Below are positions 17,788 through 27,467 of a stretch of 64,000 nt of DNA, in pieces; the stretch's first letter is position 1, and each line of letters begins with the position of its first letter. This DNA comes from Novosphingobium sp. GTDB taxonomy: Bacteria > Pseudomonadota > Alphaproteobacteria > Sphingomonadales > Sphingomonadaceae. A program made the position numbers and the translations under genes. The notes under the pieces are model-generated. The model saw only the letters and a program-made list of their open reading frames with translations. It made no database searches and was not told the origin of the DNA. The stretch spans positions 1-64,000 of the forward strand of contig NZ_JAIEPN010000043.1 of assembly GCF_019748365.1 (NCBI RefSeq), in the 5' to 3' direction.

Positions 17788-19967
17788 ACGCCGTTTCCGT
17801 TTCCCGCCGCTCGTTCCTCGCCGCCAGCCTTGCGAGCGGGGCCGCGCTCACGTTCGAAGCGAAGCTGGCGTTTGCCGCCGCGTCCGGCGCGGGCGAGCCC
17901 GCGATGCTGGGCGTGTTCGTCAGCATCGCGCCTGACAACACGGTGACGATCCTCGCGAAGAACCCGGAGATCGGGCAGGGCGTCAAGACCATGCTGCCCA
18001 TGCTGATCGCCGAGGAGCTCGACGTCGCGTGGAGCCAGGTGAAGATCAAGCAGGCCGACGAGAATCAGGACAAGTATGGGCCGCAGTTTGCAGGCGGCAG
18101 CATGACAACGCCGCTCAACTGGCTGCCGGCGCGCCAGGCCGGGGCCGGTGCCCGCGCCATGCTCGTGGCGGCGGCATCGCAGCAGTGGGGCGTTCCCGCC
18201 GCGAGCCTGACGACAAGCGAGGGTTCGGTGAAGCACGCCGCGACTGGCCGCTCGATCACCTATGCCGCGCTGGCCCCCGTCGCGGCAAAGATCGCCGCGC
18301 CCGATCTGGAGAAGGTGCCGCTCAAGAATCCCAAGGACTTCAAGATCGTCGGCAAGTCGCGGCCCGGTGTCGATACGCCTGCCATCGTCAAGGGCGAGCC
18401 GCTGTTCGGCATCGATGCCCATCCGGCGGGCATGCTCTATGCCGCGATGGTCAAGTGCCCGGTGATCAGCGGCACCTTGAAGAGCTTTGACGACGCTGCG
18501 GTCCGCAAGGAAAAGGGCGTGCTGGCGGTGGTGCCGATCACCGACGGGGAGATTCCGGCGGGCAAGCACAATGCTGTGGCGATAGTCGGCGACAGCTGGT
18601 GGCGCGTCCACAAGGCGCGCGAAAAGCTGGCGGTGCAATGGGATACCGTAGGCTTCGACGGCTATTCGACCGAGGGCTATACCGCGCAGGCCAAGGCGCT
18701 GCTGGCTGCGGCACCCACGGCGGACCTGTTCAAAGCGGGCAATGCCGATGCCGCGCTGGCCAAGGCTGCCAAGGTGGTCACGGCAGACTACGCCTATCCC
18801 TTCCTTGCCCACGCCACGCTCGAGCCGCAGAACTGCACCGCGCTGTGGCACAAGGACGGCAAGCTTGAATTCTGGGCGCCGACGCAGGATCCCGGCACCG
18901 CGCGGGCCGATATCGCCAAAGTGCTGGGGATCGATCCCGCCTCGATGACGATCCACATGACGCGCATCGGTGGCGGCTTCGGCCGGCGCCTGATGAGCGA
19001 TTTCATGATCCAGACCGCCTGCATTGCCAAGGCGGTGCCGGGCCGCCCGGTCAAGCTGCTCTATGATCGCACCGACGACATGCGCAACGACTACTACCGC
19101 CCCGGCGGGTGGCACCGCATGACGGCGGGGCTCGATGCGAGCGGCGCGCTGGTGGCGCTGAAGGACCACTTCATCACCTTTGGCACCGACGGCAAACCGA
19201 TGCGCGCTGCGGAAATGCGGGCGACCGAGTTTCCGGGGCCAGTGCTGCCGGATGTGCATTTCGGCATGTCGTTCCTCAAGACCAACGTGACCACAGGCTG
19301 GCTGCGGGCGCCGACGTCCAACGCGGTGTCCTTCGTGTTCCAGGGCTTCCTTGATGAAGTGGCCGAAGCGGCGGGGACGGATCTGCCCGAACTGATGCGC
19401 CGCACGCTGGGCTCGCCCAAGCAATTGCCGCCCGAACCGGACGACACCCCATTCGACACAGGCCGCGCCCGGGGTGTGATCGATGCTGTTTGCAAGTTCG
19501 CCGGATGGACGGGCAAGCGCTCGACGACGCCGGGCAAGGGGCGCGGATTCGGGTTCTACTTCAGCCATCGCGGCTACTTTGCCGAAGTGGTCGATCTCAC
19601 CGTGGCCGATGGCCAGATCACGATCGACAAAGTCTGGGTGGCGGGGGACATCGGCAGCCAGGTGATCAATCCGATGGGGGCCGAGCATCAGATGCAGGGC
19701 GCGGTGATCGATGGTATCGCGCAGGCGCTGGTGTGGCAGCCGATCGAGCAGAAGGCGGGTGCGGTTACGCAGGAAAACTTCGGTGATTTCCCGCTGATCC
19801 GCATCAACCAGACCCCCGGCGATGTCGCGATCACCTGGGTGGTGACCGACAATCCGCCGACCGGGCTTGGCGAGCCGACGCTTCCGCCGGTGATCCCGGC
19901 GATTGCCAACGCGATCAAGGATGCAACGGGCAAGCGCCTGCGCAGCCTGCCGATGTCGCTGGCTTGA
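17784..19967 (+). CDS. Molybdopterin-binding subunit of periplasmic hydroxylase/aldehyde dehydrogenase (IorB-like)
   Basis: A 727-residue catalytic subunit with a Tat leader ([28 protein letters not shown]). Typical IorB-type motifs are [40 protein letters not shown] (cofactor binding) and near the C-terminus [21 protein letters not shown], where the Glu of GLGE is the expected catalytic base. It overlaps iorA by 4 nt (ATGA). Such two-subunit enzymes lack a FAD subunit and pass electrons to a cytochrome c. Beside an amine dehydrogenase, oxidation of the product aldehyde is the likely role, but N-heterocycle hydroxylation cannot be excluded. Confidence 0.87.
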   Translation: MNAVSVSRRSFLAASLASGAALTFEAKLAFAAASGAGEPAMLGVFVSIAPDNTVTILAKNPEIGQGVKTMLPMLIAEELDVAWSQVKIKQADENQDKYGPQFAGGSMTTPLNWLPARQAGAGARAMLVAAASQQWGVPAASLTTSEGSVKHAATGRSITYAALAPVAAKIAAPDLEKVPLKNPKDFKIVGKSRPGVDTPAIVKGEPLFGIDAHPAGMLYAAMVKCPVISGTLKSFDDAAVRKEKGVLAVVPITDGEIPAGKHNAVAIVGDSWWRVHKAREKLAVQWDTVGFDGYSTEGYTAQAKALLAAAPTADLFKAGNADAALAKAAKVVTADYAYPFLAHATLEPQNCTALWHKDGKLEFWAPTQDPGTARADIAKVLGIDPASMTIHMTRIGGGFGRRLMSDFMIQTACIAKAVPGRPVKLLYDRTDDMRNDYYRPGGWHRMTAGLDASGALVALKDHFITFGTDGKPMRAAEMRATEFPGPVLPDVHFGMSFLKTNVTTGWLRAPTSNAVSFVFQGFLDEVAEAAGTDLPELMRRTLGSPKQLPPEPDDTPFDTGRARGVIDAVCKFAGWTGKRSTTPGKGRGFGFYFSHRGYFAEVVDLTVADGQITIDKVWVAGDIGSQVINPMGAEHQMQGAVIDGIAQALVWQPIEQKAGAVTQENFGDFPLIRINQTPGDVAITWVVTDNPPTGLGEPTLPPVIPAIANAIKDATGKRLRSLPMSLA

Positions 19968-20008
19968 TCCTGCCGGGTTGATAGCGGCCCTTCGGAGAAG
20001 ATTTCCCG

Positions 20009-20040
20009 AACCCCTCTCGCTTTGCGGGAGGGGTTTCTTC
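20009..20040 (+). terminator. Intrinsic terminator after the iorAB genes
   Basis: AACCCCTCTCGC and GCGGGAGGGGTT pair over 12 bp (one G-U) around a TTT loop, followed by TTTCTTC. It lies 42 nt after the iorB stop on the coding strand. Confidence 0.75.
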
Positions 20041-20091
20041 TTGCCCCGGGTTTTCGGTCATGCCCGCGCCGAAATGACGAAGGGGCAAAGC

Positions 20092-20121
20092 AAAACCCCC
20101 CGCGGCCGGAACCGCGGGGGG
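20092..20121 (-). terminator. Intrinsic terminator of the TonB-dependent receptor gene
   Basis: A perfect 10-bp stem, CCCCCCGCGG / CCGCGGGGGG, with a 6-nt loop, is followed on the minus strand by TTTTG. It lies 40 nt beyond the stop of the leftward receptor gene. Confidence 0.8.
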
Positions 20122-20161
20122 CTTGTCGCCTATCGGCAGGCTATCGGCCGAAGCCAGCGCC

Positions 20162-22864
20162 TCAGTAACGATAGCCGATCTTGAGCCCGAAGAACTGCGG
20201 CCGAATCGGGAATGTCCGCGAAGAGCCGGAGCACACTGCGATCGAGCAGAAAGTGGTCCGGGTCAGCTGGCCGCGGCGGTCGAACGCGTTCTGGATGAAC
20301 GCATCAATCGTCCAGTGTTCCTTCCTGATGCCGGCCGCAAAGTCGAAGCTCACAAAGCCCGGGGTGTTGCCGAGGAAGTTGTTGTTCTCGACGTTGAGAT
20401 CCTGCGTCGCGCCGGTCTGGTAGAGCGCCGCACCCTGGATGTATGCCTTGTAGTCCCCGATATCCGTGTCGTAGCGGATCGTGGTCGTGCCCTTGAACTT
20501 GGGCTGGCGCGGCAGGCGCGTGCCGTTGGCCGCCGCAACCGTCGGAGTACCGAGGTTGGTGCCACCAGAGTTGTCTGTCACGATGTTGCCGTCGGCGTCG
20601 ATAAAGGTACCGAGCGAGCAGGTATCAAGCTGCGAGATGGTCTGCGCGGCGCGGTTGGCGACGAAGTTGCAGAAATCGCCCTTGAGCTTGCCATCGTTGT
20701 ACGCGCCGCTTGAGGTGATCGTCCACTTGCCGAGGCGAAGGTCCGCATCGAACTCGATACCTTTGACCTCGGCCTTGCCGGCGTTGCCAGTGTAGCCAGC
20801 GCCCTGGGCCCCTGCGACGACCACGCCGTACTGGATGTTGTTCCACTTCTCGAGATAGATCGCGGCATTGAGGCGGAAGATGTTGTTCCACGTCGTCTTG
20901 AAGCCAAGCTCGAAGTTGGTGAGCGTTTCTGACTTGAAGGCAGGCGCTGCCACGACCACCGATGGTTGCGTCGTGGTGGCGCGAATGCGCAGCGGCCGGT
21001 TGTAGCCGCCGGGGCGGAAGCCGGTCGAGTAGTTGAAATAGACCAGCTTCTGATCCGCGAACTGCCAGTCGACAACGATCTTGTGCGTTTGGCCCTGTTC
21101 GCTGTAGCGGCCGATGCTTTCCGGATCGAGGCGGTTGGTGTTGCGGCATTCAAGGCGCGCGCCGGTCAGCGGCAGCGGGCAGCCGACCGCGCCTGTCGGA
21201 ATGAAGATTGCCGGCGCATTGACTGCCGAACTCTGCACACCGCCAAATCCGGTGATCTGGTAATCGGTCCAGAAGTACCGGATGCCGCCGGTGATCTTGA
21301 TCGCCGGAGTGATGTTGTAATGCGCTTCGGCGAAGACGGCTGTATCATGATAGAGCGTGTCGTTCTCGGTGATGTAGAACCCGTCTTCACGCACCGCGGG
21401 CGAGCCGAGAATCATCGTGCCGCCCTGCGCTTCCGGAATGCCGAAGCCGGCGAAGTTGGTATCGCCGCCGCCAGGCGCAGTGTAGCCAACGATCTGGTCC
21501 AGCCCGCGGATCGCGTAGAAGTCGTTTGTGTTGTTCTTCTGGCGCTGATAGAAACCGCCCACCGTCACATCGAAGGGCCAGGACTTGGGCGTCGTCAGGC
21601 GCACTTCCTGGGTGAACTTCTTGTTGGTGTTATCGGCGTGGTAATACTGGGTCGGGTTGAGCAGCGTGGTGCACTTGAGCGTTGCACCGCTACCGGTGCA
21701 GCCAGCCTTGTCGAAGAACTGCAGGTAGCTTTCATACCCCGGACCAAAACCGTCGTAGGCCACGGTGTAGTAGGTGTAGTCGTTATTGATCTTGCGGTTA
21801 CGGTGGTAGTAGCCCGTCGCCGACACGAGATCGAAATCGCCGATGTGGCCGTGGATGGTCAGCGCGGCCTGATACCATTTGTCGTCATTGCGGGTGAGGT
21901 CGTAGTCATGGACCTCAAGATCGCCAAGCCTTGGGTCGAAGCCGAAATAGCCGTAGGAAATCTGCCGCTGCGCGGTGATTGACGGTGTGATCTCCCAGCC
22001 ATCGGCCACGTCCCACAGCATCGAGAGACGGCCGCCGTATTCGTAGACCGGGTTGTAGTTGTCCTTGGCAATCGAAGCGTTGTTGAGCGTGAAGGACGTG
22101 AGCGGATTGTCGTCGCCAAGATTCAGCACCGCGGGGCGGCCGTCGTTGAACTTGCCGTTATTAGGCGTGTTGTCGATGTAGCCGCCTTCCTTGCGGTAGT
22201 AGGCCATCGCGCGGATCGCGAGCTTGTCGCTTACGGGAATGTTGACGAAGCCCTTGAAGGTGCCCCCCGCATCGCCCTTGCCGAACTTGTTGACTTCGGT
22301 GTCAACGCCCAGTTCGAACGAGCCGATCTTCGGCTTGGCGGTGATGAAGCGCAGCACGCCCGCGAGCGAACCTGCACCGAACAGGGTGCCCTGCGGGCCC
22401 GACAGCGCCTCGATGCGTTCCATGTCATAGACCTGGATATCGGGCACTTCGGAGCCGGTGATGGGAATTTCATCAAGGTAGTAGCCGACCGAGGCGTAGG
22501 CGCCGCCGGCGGGAACGATACCGCGGAAATAGACCTCGCTACGACCGGGTCCGATGCCCGCGAAAGATACCGAAGGGAGCAGCGCGGCGTAATCGGCGAG
22601 TCCCTTGACTTGGCGCTGCGCGAGGAAATCGGAGGAAAGCGCCTGGATCGCGATCGGCACCTTCTGCACGGACTCGGACTTGCGCGTGGCCGTCACGATG
22701 ATTTCTTGGAAACCGCTCGCCGGGTTGGTTTCATCGGCGGGAGTCGCCTGCGGGGCAAGGGTTTCCTGCGCGAACGCGGCCTGCGGCGCGGCGATGCCGG
22801 TAAGGATAGTGGAAAGGCACAGCGCCCTCAGCGTGTGCGACCGGCGACCGGTTTTCTTTGTCAT
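20162..22864 (-). CDS. TonB-dependent outer-membrane receptor
   Basis: A 900-residue receptor with a signal peptide (SHTLRALCLSTILTGIAAPQAAFA), a TonB-box/plug start (FQEIIVTATRKSESVQKVPIAIQ), plug domain (ADYAALLPSVSFAGIGPGRSEVYFRGI, MERIEALSGPQGTLFGAGSLAGVLRFITAKP) and a long 22-strand barrel ending in the aromatic-rich FGLKIGYRY. The start is ATG 22864 (MTKKTGRR); the longer frame upstream has no leader. The ligand is unknown; sphingomonads carry many such receptors for glycans, siderophores and aromatics. It is divergent from a TPR-sulfotransferase gene, a pairing often seen in these bacteria. Confidence 0.9.
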   Translation of the reverse strand: MTKKTGRRSHTLRALCLSTILTGIAAPQAAFAQETLAPQATPADETNPASGFQEIIVTATRKSESVQKVPIAIQALSSDFLAQRQVKGLADYAALLPSVSFAGIGPGRSEVYFRGIVPAGGAYASVGYYLDEIPITGSEVPDIQVYDMERIEALSGPQGTLFGAGSLAGVLRFITAKPKIGSFELGVDTEVNKFGKGDAGGTFKGFVNIPVSDKLAIRAMAYYRKEGGYIDNTPNNGKFNDGRPAVLNLGDDNPLTSFTLNNASIAKDNYNPVYEYGGRLSMLWDVADGWEITPSITAQRQISYGYFGFDPRLGDLEVHDYDLTRNDDKWYQAALTIHGHIGDFDLVSATGYYHRNRKINNDYTYYTVAYDGFGPGYESYLQFFDKAGCTGSGATLKCTTLLNPTQYYHADNTNKKFTQEVRLTTPKSWPFDVTVGGFYQRQKNNTNDFYAIRGLDQIVGYTAPGGGDTNFAGFGIPEAQGGTMILGSPAVREDGFYITENDTLYHDTAVFAEAHYNITPAIKITGGIRYFWTDYQITGFGGVQSSAVNAPAIFIPTGAVGCPLPLTGARLECRNTNRLDPESIGRYSEQGQTHKIVVDWQFADQKLVYFNYSTGFRPGGYNRPLRIRATTTQPSVVVAAPAFKSETLTNFELGFKTTWNNIFRLNAAIYLEKWNNIQYGVVVAGAQGAGYTGNAGKAEVKGIEFDADLRLGKWTITSSGAYNDGKLKGDFCNFVANRAAQTISQLDTCSLGTFIDADGNIVTDNSGGTNLGTPTVAAANGTRLPRQPKFKGTTTIRYDTDIGDYKAYIQGAALYQTGATQDLNVENNNFLGNTPGFVSFDFAAGIRKEHWTIDAFIQNAFDRRGQLTRTTFCSIAVCSGSSRTFPIRPQFFGLKIGYRY

Positions 22865-23251
22865 AATCTGTGTGGCTCCCTGGGTCGATACTCTGGTCTT
22901 CAAAAGCTCCTTCGTGTCCGTTCCTGCGAAGCGACTCGTGGCCGCAAAGCGCACTGCCGAAGCAGTGCATTCACCCGGGTCTTCGCCTGCGCATTCGCAT
23001 TCTTGCGAAAAACCCTTGAGCCATGGCCGCTTAGCGACCTCTGGCTGACCGCGCGCGAGCACGGCGTGAAAAATGCAAAATTGTCCCCCGGATTGCGCCG
23101 TTTCTTGACGCCTGTCCTAAAGGGCAGGATGCCACATTGTTGCCGAGAGTCAACATCCAATTTCGCATTTGCAGCATGGCCCGGTCATCAGCCGTTGCAC
23201 CTGTGTCAAAACCTGCACATGATGCAGCATGCGCAAGAGCCGGAACTGACG
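22865..23251. other. Divergent gap with stable stem-loops in the receptor leader
   Basis: This 387-nt gap separates the receptor and sulfotransferase starts. On the minus strand, about 90-105 nt before the receptor ATG (22968-22951), GCACTGC-TTCG-GCAGTGC forms a perfect 7-bp stem closed by a UUCG tetraloop. Further out (22994-23009) TTCGCA-N4-TGCGAA is a perfect 6-bp palindrome that could be an operator. No T-run follows either, so they are not simple terminators. No coding sequence is supported here; long open frames crossing the gap are GC-driven. Confidence 0.5.
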
Positions 23252-25312
23252 ATGGAAATTGGGAACACTGTCGCGCCGGGACGCAACGCCCCATCACAAG
23301 CGGCATTGCGGGCCGCGCTCGATGCCGCTGCGGCGCAAGTCGAGACGCGGCCGGACCTTGCGCTTGCCGCAGCAAACGAGGCGCTGCGTGCTGTCCCCGG
23401 ATTGCCGCCTGCACTGTTTGTTGGCGCTCAGGCCCTGCGCCGCCTGGGCCGCCCGACGGAAGCCTGCGCCCGGCTCGCGCTGATCCCCGGCGGACTGCGC
23501 CGTCCCGCGATGGTGCTGTGGGAGCACGCGCAGGCGGCCAGCGCAGCCGGGCGGAGCGACGAGGCCATCACCGTGCTCGAAGCGCTGACGGAGGCGCAGC
23601 CGGGGGTGGCCAGCGGATGGTTGCTGCTGGCGTCTGAACTGCGCAAGGCGGGGCGCGAGGAAGACGCCTGGCGGGCGGACTTGTCCGCCGTTCATGCCTC
23701 TTCGCGCGATCCCGACCTGCTGGCAGCAGCGACAGACATAAACGACGGCAAGCTCGACGAAGCCGAGGCGAAGCTGGCCGCCCGCGCCGCACGCCTGCCG
23801 GATGATCCCGTCGGCACGCGCATGCAGGGCGAGGTCAAGTGGCGCCGCGGCGATATGACCGAGGCGCTGAGGCTGCTGGAGCGGGCGGTCGCGCTTGCGC
23901 CCGGGTTCGATCTGGCGCGCGATTTCCTCGTGCGGCTGCTGATGCAGGTAAACCGCCTGCCCGATGCGCTGGTTCACGCCGAAATGCTGGCAAAGAGCCC
24001 GGTGGCGGGCGCGGCGGCAGACCTGATCCTCTCATCGGTGCTGGTCAGGCTTGGCGATCAGGAGCGCGCGCGCACGATCTATGAGCGTATGCTCGCGGCC
24101 CAGCCCGAACAGCCGCTGCTGTGGCAGAACCTGGGCCACGTGCTCAAGACGCTGGGCGAGCAGGGCGGGGCGATCGAGGCTTACCGCACGGCCGTCACGC
24201 AGCAACCGGCGCTGGGCGAGGCGTGGTGGAGCCTTGCCAATCTCAAGACGGTGAAGCTGGAAGCGGGCGATATCGCGCAGATGGAGACCGCACTGGCCGG
24301 CTTGGAGGCAGAGGCCGGACGCGACGAGGATGTGTTCCACCTCCATTTCTCGCTCGGCAAGGCCTATGAGGATGCCGGCGACGTCGCGCGCTCGTTCGAG
24401 CATTATGACAAGGGCAATCGCCTGCGCCGCTCGCTGGTGGGCTATGATCCCGATCTGCTCGCGGCCGAGGCGGGCGCTGCGGCCGCGACCTTTACCAGCG
24501 CCTTCATCGCCGAAATGGGCGAGGGTGGCTGCCCGGCGGAGGATCCGATCTTCATCGTTGGCCTGCCGCGCTCGGGCTCCACGCTGGTCGAGCAGATCCT
24601 TTCCAGCCACAGCGCCATCGAAGGCACGATGGAGCTTTCGGAGATGATGGTGATTGCAGCGCGCCTGCAGTCACGCATTGACGAGGGTGAATTCGCCGAT
24701 TTCGCGGCGATGGTGCGCTCGCTGGGGCCGGTCGAGCGCCTGCGCCTTGGTGAGGAGTATATCGAGCGCACGCGGGTGCACCGCAAGACCGACCGGCGGC
24801 GCTTCACCGACAAGATGCCCAACAACTGGCAGCATGTCGGCCTGATCCGGCTGATCCTGCCGAACGCGAAGATCGTCGACGCGCGGCGGCACCCGATGTC
24901 GTGCTGCTTTTCGGGCTGGAAGCAGCATTTCGCGCGGGGGCAGACTTTCACTTATGATCTCACCGAGATCGGCCGATATTACCGCGATTATGTGCGGCTG
25001 ATGGCGCATTACGATGCGGCGGCGCCGGGAGCAGTGCACCGGGTGATCTATGAGCGGATGGTGGCGGATCAGGAGGCCGAAACCCGCGCGCTGCTGGCTT
25101 ACCTTGGCCTGCCGTTCGAGGAGAGCTGCCTCGAGTTCCACCGCAACACGCGCGCAGTGCGAACGGCGAGTTCGGAGCAGGTGCGCCAGCCGATCTACAC
25201 CGATGCGGTGGAGCACTGGAAGGCGTTCGCGCCGTGGCTCGGCCCGCTGGAGGCGGCACTTGGGGATGTGGCGACTTGCTATCCCGAGGTGCCCGCGGAA
25301 TTGCTGGCCTAG
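23252..25312 (+). CDS. TPR-repeat sulfotransferase family protein
   Basis: A 686-residue protein in two parts. About the first 400 residues are tetratricopeptide-like helical repeats (AALDAAAAQVETRPDLALAA, WRRGDMTEALRLLERAVALAP, LLWQNLGHVLKTLGEQGGAIEAYRTAV). The C-terminal part is a sulfotransferase: the PAPS 5'-phosphosulfate loop PIFIVGLPRSGSTLVEQIL near residue 430 and the 3'-phosphate region IVDARRHPMSCCFSGWKQHF. The start chosen is ATG 23252 (MEIGNT) with CGGAA 6-9 nt before it; ATGs at 23219 and 23222 are alternatives. The acceptor is unknown. It is convergent with, and overlaps by 4 nt, the next receptor gene. Confidence 0.85.
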   Translation: MEIGNTVAPGRNAPSQAALRAALDAAAAQVETRPDLALAAANEALRAVPGLPPALFVGAQALRRLGRPTEACARLALIPGGLRRPAMVLWEHAQAASAAGRSDEAITVLEALTEAQPGVASGWLLLASELRKAGREEDAWRADLSAVHASSRDPDLLAAATDINDGKLDEAEAKLAARAARLPDDPVGTRMQGEVKWRRGDMTEALRLLERAVALAPGFDLARDFLVRLLMQVNRLPDALVHAEMLAKSPVAGAAADLILSSVLVRLGDQERARTIYERMLAAQPEQPLLWQNLGHVLKTLGEQGGAIEAYRTAVTQQPALGEAWWSLANLKTVKLEAGDIAQMETALAGLEAEAGRDEDVFHLHFSLGKAYEDAGDVARSFEHYDKGNRLRRSLVGYDPDLLAAEAGAAAATFTSAFIAEMGEGGCPAEDPIFIVGLPRSGSTLVEQILSSHSAIEGTMELSEMMVIAARLQSRIDEGEFADFAAMVRSLGPVERLRLGEEYIERTRVHRKTDRRRFTDKMPNNWQHVGLIRLILPNAKIVDARRHPMSCCFSGWKQHFARGQTFTYDLTEIGRYYRDYVRLMAHYDAAAPGAVHRVIYERMVADQEAETRALLAYLGLPFEESCLEFHRNTRAVRTASSEQVRQPIYTDAVEHWKAFAPWLGPLEAALGDVATCYPEVPAELLA

Positions 25313-27318
25313 CGGAACGCCACCCGCACCCCGGCCCAGAGCGTGCGCGGGGTGCCGAGATCGATCGAGCCGCCCGAATTGCGCGTCACCACGGTCTCGT
25401 CAAACAGGTTCTCCCCGCGCAGCACGAGGCTGAACGGGCCGGCGATGGGTGCTTCGGCATAGGCATCGAGCGTGGTCGCAGGCGGCAGGACGTCGGTTTC
25501 AAGATCGTCCTCGAACTGCGCGCCGGTGTGGCGCAAGGTGAGGGCAAGCGTCGTGTGCGGCGTGGGGCGCCAGGCGGCGGTGGCGCTGGCGGCATAGCGC
25601 GGCGTCTGCGCCGGACGCTTGCGATCGAGCGCGGTGCCGGGGGCTTCCACCTTCGCATCGGTATAGGCAAAGGAGCCGCTCAGCGTGAAGCCGCCGAGTT
25701 TTGCCTCGGCGCCCAGCTCGATGCCCTTGGCATGGACGGCGTCGACGTTCTGGCGCTCGCGCAAGGTCGGCGAAAGCGTGACATTGGCAATGGCGTTGCG
25801 CACCTTGTTGTCGAAGGCGGTGGCGGAAAAGGTGAGGCCCGCTGCGGGCTTCCAGTCGAGCCCGCCCTCGAAGCCGCGCAGCCGTTCATTCTCCAGCGCG
25901 GCGTTCGCGCGGGTCACGATGGGGAACACGGTGAAGGTGCGGTAGAGCTCGTTGAGCGTGGGCTGGCGCAGGCCGGTATAGGCCGATCCGCGCAGGGCGA
26001 GGCCGCCACCCAGCTTGAGCACGGCGCCGCCGCGGAAGCTGCCGGCCCAGCCGGCCCGGTCCGGATAGAGCGTGGTTGTTGTCGTGCCGCCCAGCGGCGT
26101 CTGCTCGAAGAGGCCGCCGCGCACCGACCAGCGGTCCGCCCGCGCGCCTGCGGTCAGGATCACCGGGCCGAGGGTCCAGTCATCCTCGATGAACAGCCCC
26201 AGATCGCGGTTCGTGCCGCCTGCGCGGCGCGTGGCGGAGATCCTTCCAGCGGTATAGACGTCTTCCTGGGTCTGCCCCTGGGCATAGCGCCAGTCCGCGC
26301 CGAGCCGCAGGACATGCGCCTTGCCCACGGGCGGGCGCAGTTCGAACTTGCCGCCGATGCCGGTCGAGGGCGTCGCGCGCTGGTTCAGCGTGGGTAGGAA
26401 GGTCCGCGCGCTGATCACCACATTGTTGAAATCGCGGCTCTGCACATAGGCGAGGGCATCGAACTGCCACGCCCCCCGCCCGACAAGGCGCAGGCTGGCG
26501 TCCTGCCCGCTGGCTGCGGTATCGGCCCCGGCAAAGCGCAAGGTGCGCGCATCGTTGAAGGCGGCGACGCGCGCCTGCAGTTCGATGTCGTTCGAAAGCG
26601 GTGCAACCGCGCGCAAGCTGGTCGACCAGCTTTCATAGCGGGCGCGGACGCTGGCGGGGACGCGCTGATCGGCGGGCGTGGTCCAGAAGCCGCGGCCACG
26701 ATCCCACCGGCCCGAGGCGACGAGGTATCCGGCGCCCAGTTTCGGGGCGAGCGTGGCAGAAAGCTCGGTCTCGCCGCGATCATCGACCAGCGCGCGGCCG
26801 CCGAAGAGGCCGAGCTGGTCCGGCCCTGCGCTGGTGAGGTCGATCGTGCCCGCAACTGCGCCGGCACCGAACGCGCCCGAGCCGCCACCGCGCGTGACGC
26901 GGGCCATGGCGAGCCGCTCCGGCGCCAGTGCGGAGAGCGGGACATAGCCGAAGAACGGATCGGCCATCGGCACGCCGTCGAGCAGCAGCAGCGTGCGGCT
27001 CGTGGCATTGCCGCCAAGTGCGCGCAAGGTGATGCCCTGCGCGGAGGGATTGGACGCGCGGCTGTCGGACCGGCGGAACTGCTGGAAGCCCGCGGCGGCG
27101 GAAAGCGCATCCTCGAGCCGGCCCGAAGCGGCAACGGCCAGACGGTCGCGGTCGATGTCCTGAACATTGTAAGCCACCGCGGCGGGCGCCGCATCGAGCC
27201 CGCGCCCGGTCACCACGATCTGCTGGTCCGGCGCGGCCTCTTCGGCGCGCGCCAGCGAGGGCAGCGAAGCGCCGGCGAGAAGGGCGATCAGGGCAACTTG
27301 GCGAAGGCGGAATGGCAC
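25309..27318 (-). CDS. TonB-dependent outer-membrane receptor (smaller)
   Basis: A 669-residue receptor, GTG start proposed at 27318 because the signal peptide VPFRLRQVALIALLAGASLPSLARA begins there; the only upstream ATG would prefix an Arg/Pro-rich stretch. The TonB box is QQIVVTG, the plug contains LEDALSAAAGFQQFRR and GITLRALGGNATSRTLLLLDGVPMADPFFGYV, and the barrel ends LWAGVRVAFR with a terminal aromatic-basic pair. Size and plug resemble BtuB/cobalamin- and small-siderophore-type receptors more than the 900-residue class next door. The substrate cannot be assigned; no riboswitch was found upstream. Confidence 0.88.
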   Translation of the reverse strand: MPFRLRQVALIALLAGASLPSLARAEEAAPDQQIVVTGRGLDAAPAAVAYNVQDIDRDRLAVAASGRLEDALSAAAGFQQFRRSDSRASNPSAQGITLRALGGNATSRTLLLLDGVPMADPFFGYVPLSALAPERLAMARVTRGGGSGAFGAGAVAGTIDLTSAGPDQLGLFGGRALVDDRGETELSATLAPKLGAGYLVASGRWDRGRGFWTTPADQRVPASVRARYESWSTSLRAVAPLSNDIELQARVAAFNDARTLRFAGADTAASGQDASLRLVGRGAWQFDALAYVQSRDFNNVVISARTFLPTLNQRATPSTGIGGKFELRPPVGKAHVLRLGADWRYAQGQTQEDVYTAGRISATRRAGGTNRDLGLFIEDDWTLGPVILTAGARADRWSVRGGLFEQTPLGGTTTTTLYPDRAGWAGSFRGGAVLKLGGGLALRGSAYTGLRQPTLNELYRTFTVFPIVTRANAALENERLRGFEGGLDWKPAAGLTFSATAFDNKVRNAIANVTLSPTLRERQNVDAVHAKGIELGAEAKLGGFTLSGSFAYTDAKVEAPGTALDRKRPAQTPRYAASATAAWRPTPHTTLALTLRHTGAQFEDDLETDVLPPATTLDAYAEAPIAGPFSLVLRGENLFDETVVTRNSGGSIDLGTPRTLWAGVRVAFR

Positions 27319-27467
27319 GGAGCTGTGAGCTTTCAAGCGGAAGGGCGCGCATGGGCCGTCGCCGTGACGGGTCTGCCTGTCAAGGGGATAGCCGGGCAGG
27401 CGTTGTAACCGGTGAAAGGCGCGGGCCGAACTGAGTGGCATCCCCCCTGCTTCTTCAAGGTTTCCCC

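Noticed and set aside
27319..27467. Cobalamin riboswitch upstream of the smaller TonB receptor
   Set aside because: Neither the GCCACTG box nor the GAGACCTGCC end is present on the minus strand, despite a loosely similar CAGGCAGACCC.
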